Origin: Christensenella sp. UBA1252
Lineage (GTDB): Bacteria > Bacillota > Clostridia > Christensenellales > CAG-1252
Direction of reading: 5' to 3'
Assembly: GCA_002308575.1 (NCBI GenBank)
Contig: DBVY01000024.1
Span: 18,460-50,979, forward strand
DNA: 32,520 nucleotides
In this document: piece after piece, positions 30,754 to 32,520 of the stretch
Layout: each line of letters begins with the position of its first letter
How positions within the stretch are numbered: the stretch's first letter is position 1
Notes under the pieces: model-generated
What the model was told of the DNA's origin: nothing
What the model saw: the letters and a program-made list of their open reading frames with translations, nothing else
Databases searched by the model: none
Made by a program: the position numbers and the translations under genes

Positions 30754-31716
30754 TTATTTATTGAGAAGCGCCAAGACATTCTTTTCGATGCCCGCCGCGT
30801 CGATCTCATAATGCGCGAGGATATCCTTTCTTGCGCCGATGATCGAAAACTCATCGGGAACGCCGAGCCTCTTGAATTTCTTTGCGCCTCCATTCTCCGC
30901 AACGACTTCCGAAACCGCGCTACCAAGACCGCCGATTACGTTATGATCTTCCGCCGTCACGATACCGCCCGTTTCCTTCATCGCCTTCAAGATCGCATCC
31001 TTATCGATCGGTTTGATCGTGTGCATATTAATCACGCGGAGATCAACGCCTTTCTCTTTCAGAGAACGCGCCGCAACGAGAGCTTCGTGCACCATACTAC
31101 CGCAAGCAATACAGGTAAAGTCGTTGCCCTCGTTCATCAAAACGGATTTACCGATTTCAAATCCATAGGACTCGGTGTTATAAACGTCGTAATCCGTGCC
31201 GCGGTTGATCCTGATATAGATCGGACCGTACTTCTCGTACGCAGCCTTGGTCGCAAGTTGCGTTTCCACGTAATCCGCCGGACAAATGATCGTCAAATTC
31301 GCCATTCCGCGAAGCGCCGCGATATCTTCCAACGCATGGTGCGTGCTTCCCGCTTGCGAGAAAGAAGTTCCGCCGTGCGATCCGAGCATTTTTACGTTCA
31401 GATCCTGATAACAAATGTCCGTGTGGAGTTGATCGAGATCGCGCAAAGAAAGGAAAACGGAGAAGGTTGCCGCGAAGGGAACGAGCCCGCCGAGCGCAAG
31501 ACCTGCCGCCATGCTCACCATATTTTGTTCCGCGATACCGACGTCAAAGACGCGTTCCGGATATTTCTTTTGCATCAAAGTAACCTTGACCGAACCGGCA
31601 AGATCTGCGGAAAGAGCAACTACGTCTTTATGCTCGTCCGCAAGGGAAGTAAGCGCTTTTCCGAACGCTTCGGTCGTGCTTCTCGCTTCTTCGGATATCA
31701 TTGCGTATTCTTTCAT
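30754..31716 (-). CDS. Transketolase, C-terminal subunit
   Basis: This subunit supplies the pyrimidine-binding and C-terminal domains of a split transketolase in the non-oxidative pentose phosphate pathway. The 320-residue protein has DLAGS near residue 38 and the cofactor-activating GIAEQNMVSMAAGLA (the Glu contacts the TPP pyrimidine ring). Further on it has the HGGTSFSQAGSTHHALEDIA block and a C-terminal domain ending with GLGSAVSEVV. The ATG follows the N-subunit stop with no gap, and AAGGAGG lies 8 bp upstream inside that gene, so the subunits are made together. The related DXP synthase is a single longer protein, which argues for transketolase here. Confidence 0.93.
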   Translation of the reverse strand: MKEYAMISEEARSTTEAFGKALTSLADEHKDVVALSADLAGSVKVTLMQKKYPERVFDVGIAEQNMVSMAAGLALGGLVPFAATFSVFLSLRDLDQLHTDICYQDLNVKMLGSHGGTSFSQAGSTHHALEDIAALRGMANLTIICPADYVETQLATKAAYEKYGPIYIRINRGTDYDVYNTESYGFEIGKSVLMNEGNDFTCIACGSMVHEALVAARSLKEKGVDLRVINMHTIKPIDKDAILKAMKETGGIVTAEDHNVIGGLGSAVSEVVAENGGAKKFKRLGVPDEFSIIGARKDILAHYEIDAAGIEKNVLALLNK

Positions 31717-32520
31717 TTACTTGCCCTCCTTTTCCGCTCTTGCGATACGCGCCGTCTCATATGCTTCGAGATCGGCGAACGCTTCGGCAAGTTGTTCTTC
31801 GTTTAACGTTCCGTAATGCCATTTGTAATTATCGCGCATAAAGCCGACGCCTTCGCCCTTAAACGTATTCAAAATGATGCAAACGGGTTTGTCCGTCTTA
31901 TTCGCTTTCGCTTTTTCGAGCGCAGAGATGATTTCGGGGAACAAATGCCCGTCGATCTCCATAACTTCGAAACCGAACGCGCGCCATTTATCCGCAAACG
32001 GTTCAAGCGCCATCACGTCTTCGGTGCGGCCGTCTATCATACAGTTATTTCTGTCCACAAGCGTAATCAAGTTGGTCATTTTGAAATGCGCCGCACTCAT
32101 CGCCGCTTCCCAAATGCTTCCTTCGTCACACTCGCCGTCGCCGAGGAGGACGTAGGTCGTGTAATCCTTTTGATTGAGCCTTGCCGCCATCGCAAGACCG
32201 AGCCCGATCGAAAGCCCGTGCCCCAAAGAGCCGGTGGAGGCTTCCAGTCCTTTTACCTTTCTCTTATCGAGGTGGACGCCGAACGGAGAACCCGTGTGAT
32301 TATAGGACGGGAGCAAGGCTTCGTCCATAATGCCGAGATCGGCAAGGATCGGCGCGGTGATGACGCCGGCATGTCCTTTGCTGATGATTAAGCGATCGCG
32401 ATCGGGAGAGAGATAATTCTCTTTTCCGAAATTCATAACGTGGTAATACAGCGCAACGAGAACGTCCGCGCTGCTGTAAGCGCCGCCGATATGCGCGCCC
32501 TTTGCCCAAACGCAAACTTC
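31717..32520 (-). CDS. Transketolase, N-terminal subunit (5' end outside window)
   Basis: This subunit binds the diphosphate of thiamine diphosphate. The visible 267 residues run to the window edge in frame and start within the family pattern GAHIGGAYSSADVLVALYY. SKGHAGVITAPILADLG and the strongly conserved GSLGHGLSIGLG follow. The TPP/Mg motif runs from GDGECDEG to VDRNN. An internal ATG at 32436 is not the start, because the frame and homology continue upstream. Its partner subunit follows with no gap. Confidence 0.95.
   Translation of the reverse strand, partial: EVCVWAKGAHIGGAYSSADVLVALYYHVMNFGKENYLSPDRDRLIISKGHAGVITAPILADLGIMDEALLPSYNHTGSPFGVHLDKRKVKGLEASTGSLGHGLSIGLGLAMAARLNQKDYTTYVLLGDGECDEGSIWEAAMSAAHFKMTNLITLVDRNNCMIDGRTEDVMALEPFADKWRAFGFEVMEIDGHLFPEIISALEKAKANKTDKPVCIILNTFKGEGVGFMRDNYKWHYGTLNEEQLAEAFADLEAYETARIARAEKEGK

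Overview
The window looks like chromosomal DNA of an anaerobic Gram-positive bacterium of the Clostridia, most likely an uncultured gut or host-associated lineage. The evidence is the clostridial rnf order C-D-G-E-A-B, an L27 precursor with the Firmicutes-type cleavable N-terminus beside its protease gene prp, a SpoVB-type flippase, a tetrahydrofolate riboswitch in front of an ECF folate S component, type III pantothenate kinase, and a transketolase split into two subunits. This assignment is inferred from gene content; no 16S or other lineage marker is present. I see no prophage, insertion sequence, CRISPR array or origin.

Left part (1-7300, minus strand): a tightly coupled rnfCDGEAB operon encodes the Rnf complex (ferredoxin:NAD+ oxidoreductase coupled to Na+ or H+ transport). 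It is followed 40 bp later by a Ppx/GppA-HD phosphatase gene that runs off the left edge. Upstream are two half-size TauE/SafE permease genes joined by a TAATG overlap. Back-to-back divergent promoters separate them from the next gene.

Middle (7300-21710): a 1346-residue secreted, membrane-anchored protein with five jelly-roll-like modules, then a SpoVB/MOP flippase. The flippase converges stop-to-stop with folT, which has a strong promoter, a THF riboswitch and a hairpin that buries its ribosome-binding site. Next come a YcxB-like membrane protein, ung, an AT-rich UDG-like orphan, tRNA-Gly(CCC), the rplU-prp-rpmA ribosomal operon, a divergent MreB-like gene overlapping maf, a TspO-like membrane protein read divergently, and the coaX-hom operon. 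ung and coaX both seem to be transcribed from the A of their ATG (leaderless) and share a nearly identical promoter/start box.

Right part (21710-32520, minus strand): a 2356-residue surface protein has about 12 Ig-like repeats, MBG/YDG-like domains, one membrane helix and a 312-residue predicted cytoplasmic tail with four DDLF motifs and a lysine-rich belt. Upstream on the same strand are a small membrane-anchored protein of unknown function and an HSL-type alpha/beta hydrolase. A two-subunit transketolase reaches the right edge.

The most unusual items are the two giant TM-anchored surface proteins, especially the DDLF tail; the shared TGATAYAATCAA promoter box with two leaderless genes; the MreB-like protein with eroded nucleotide-binding loops; and the AT-rich UDG-like gene beside a tRNA. 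None of these adds up to a demonstrable new multi-gene system from the sequence alone.
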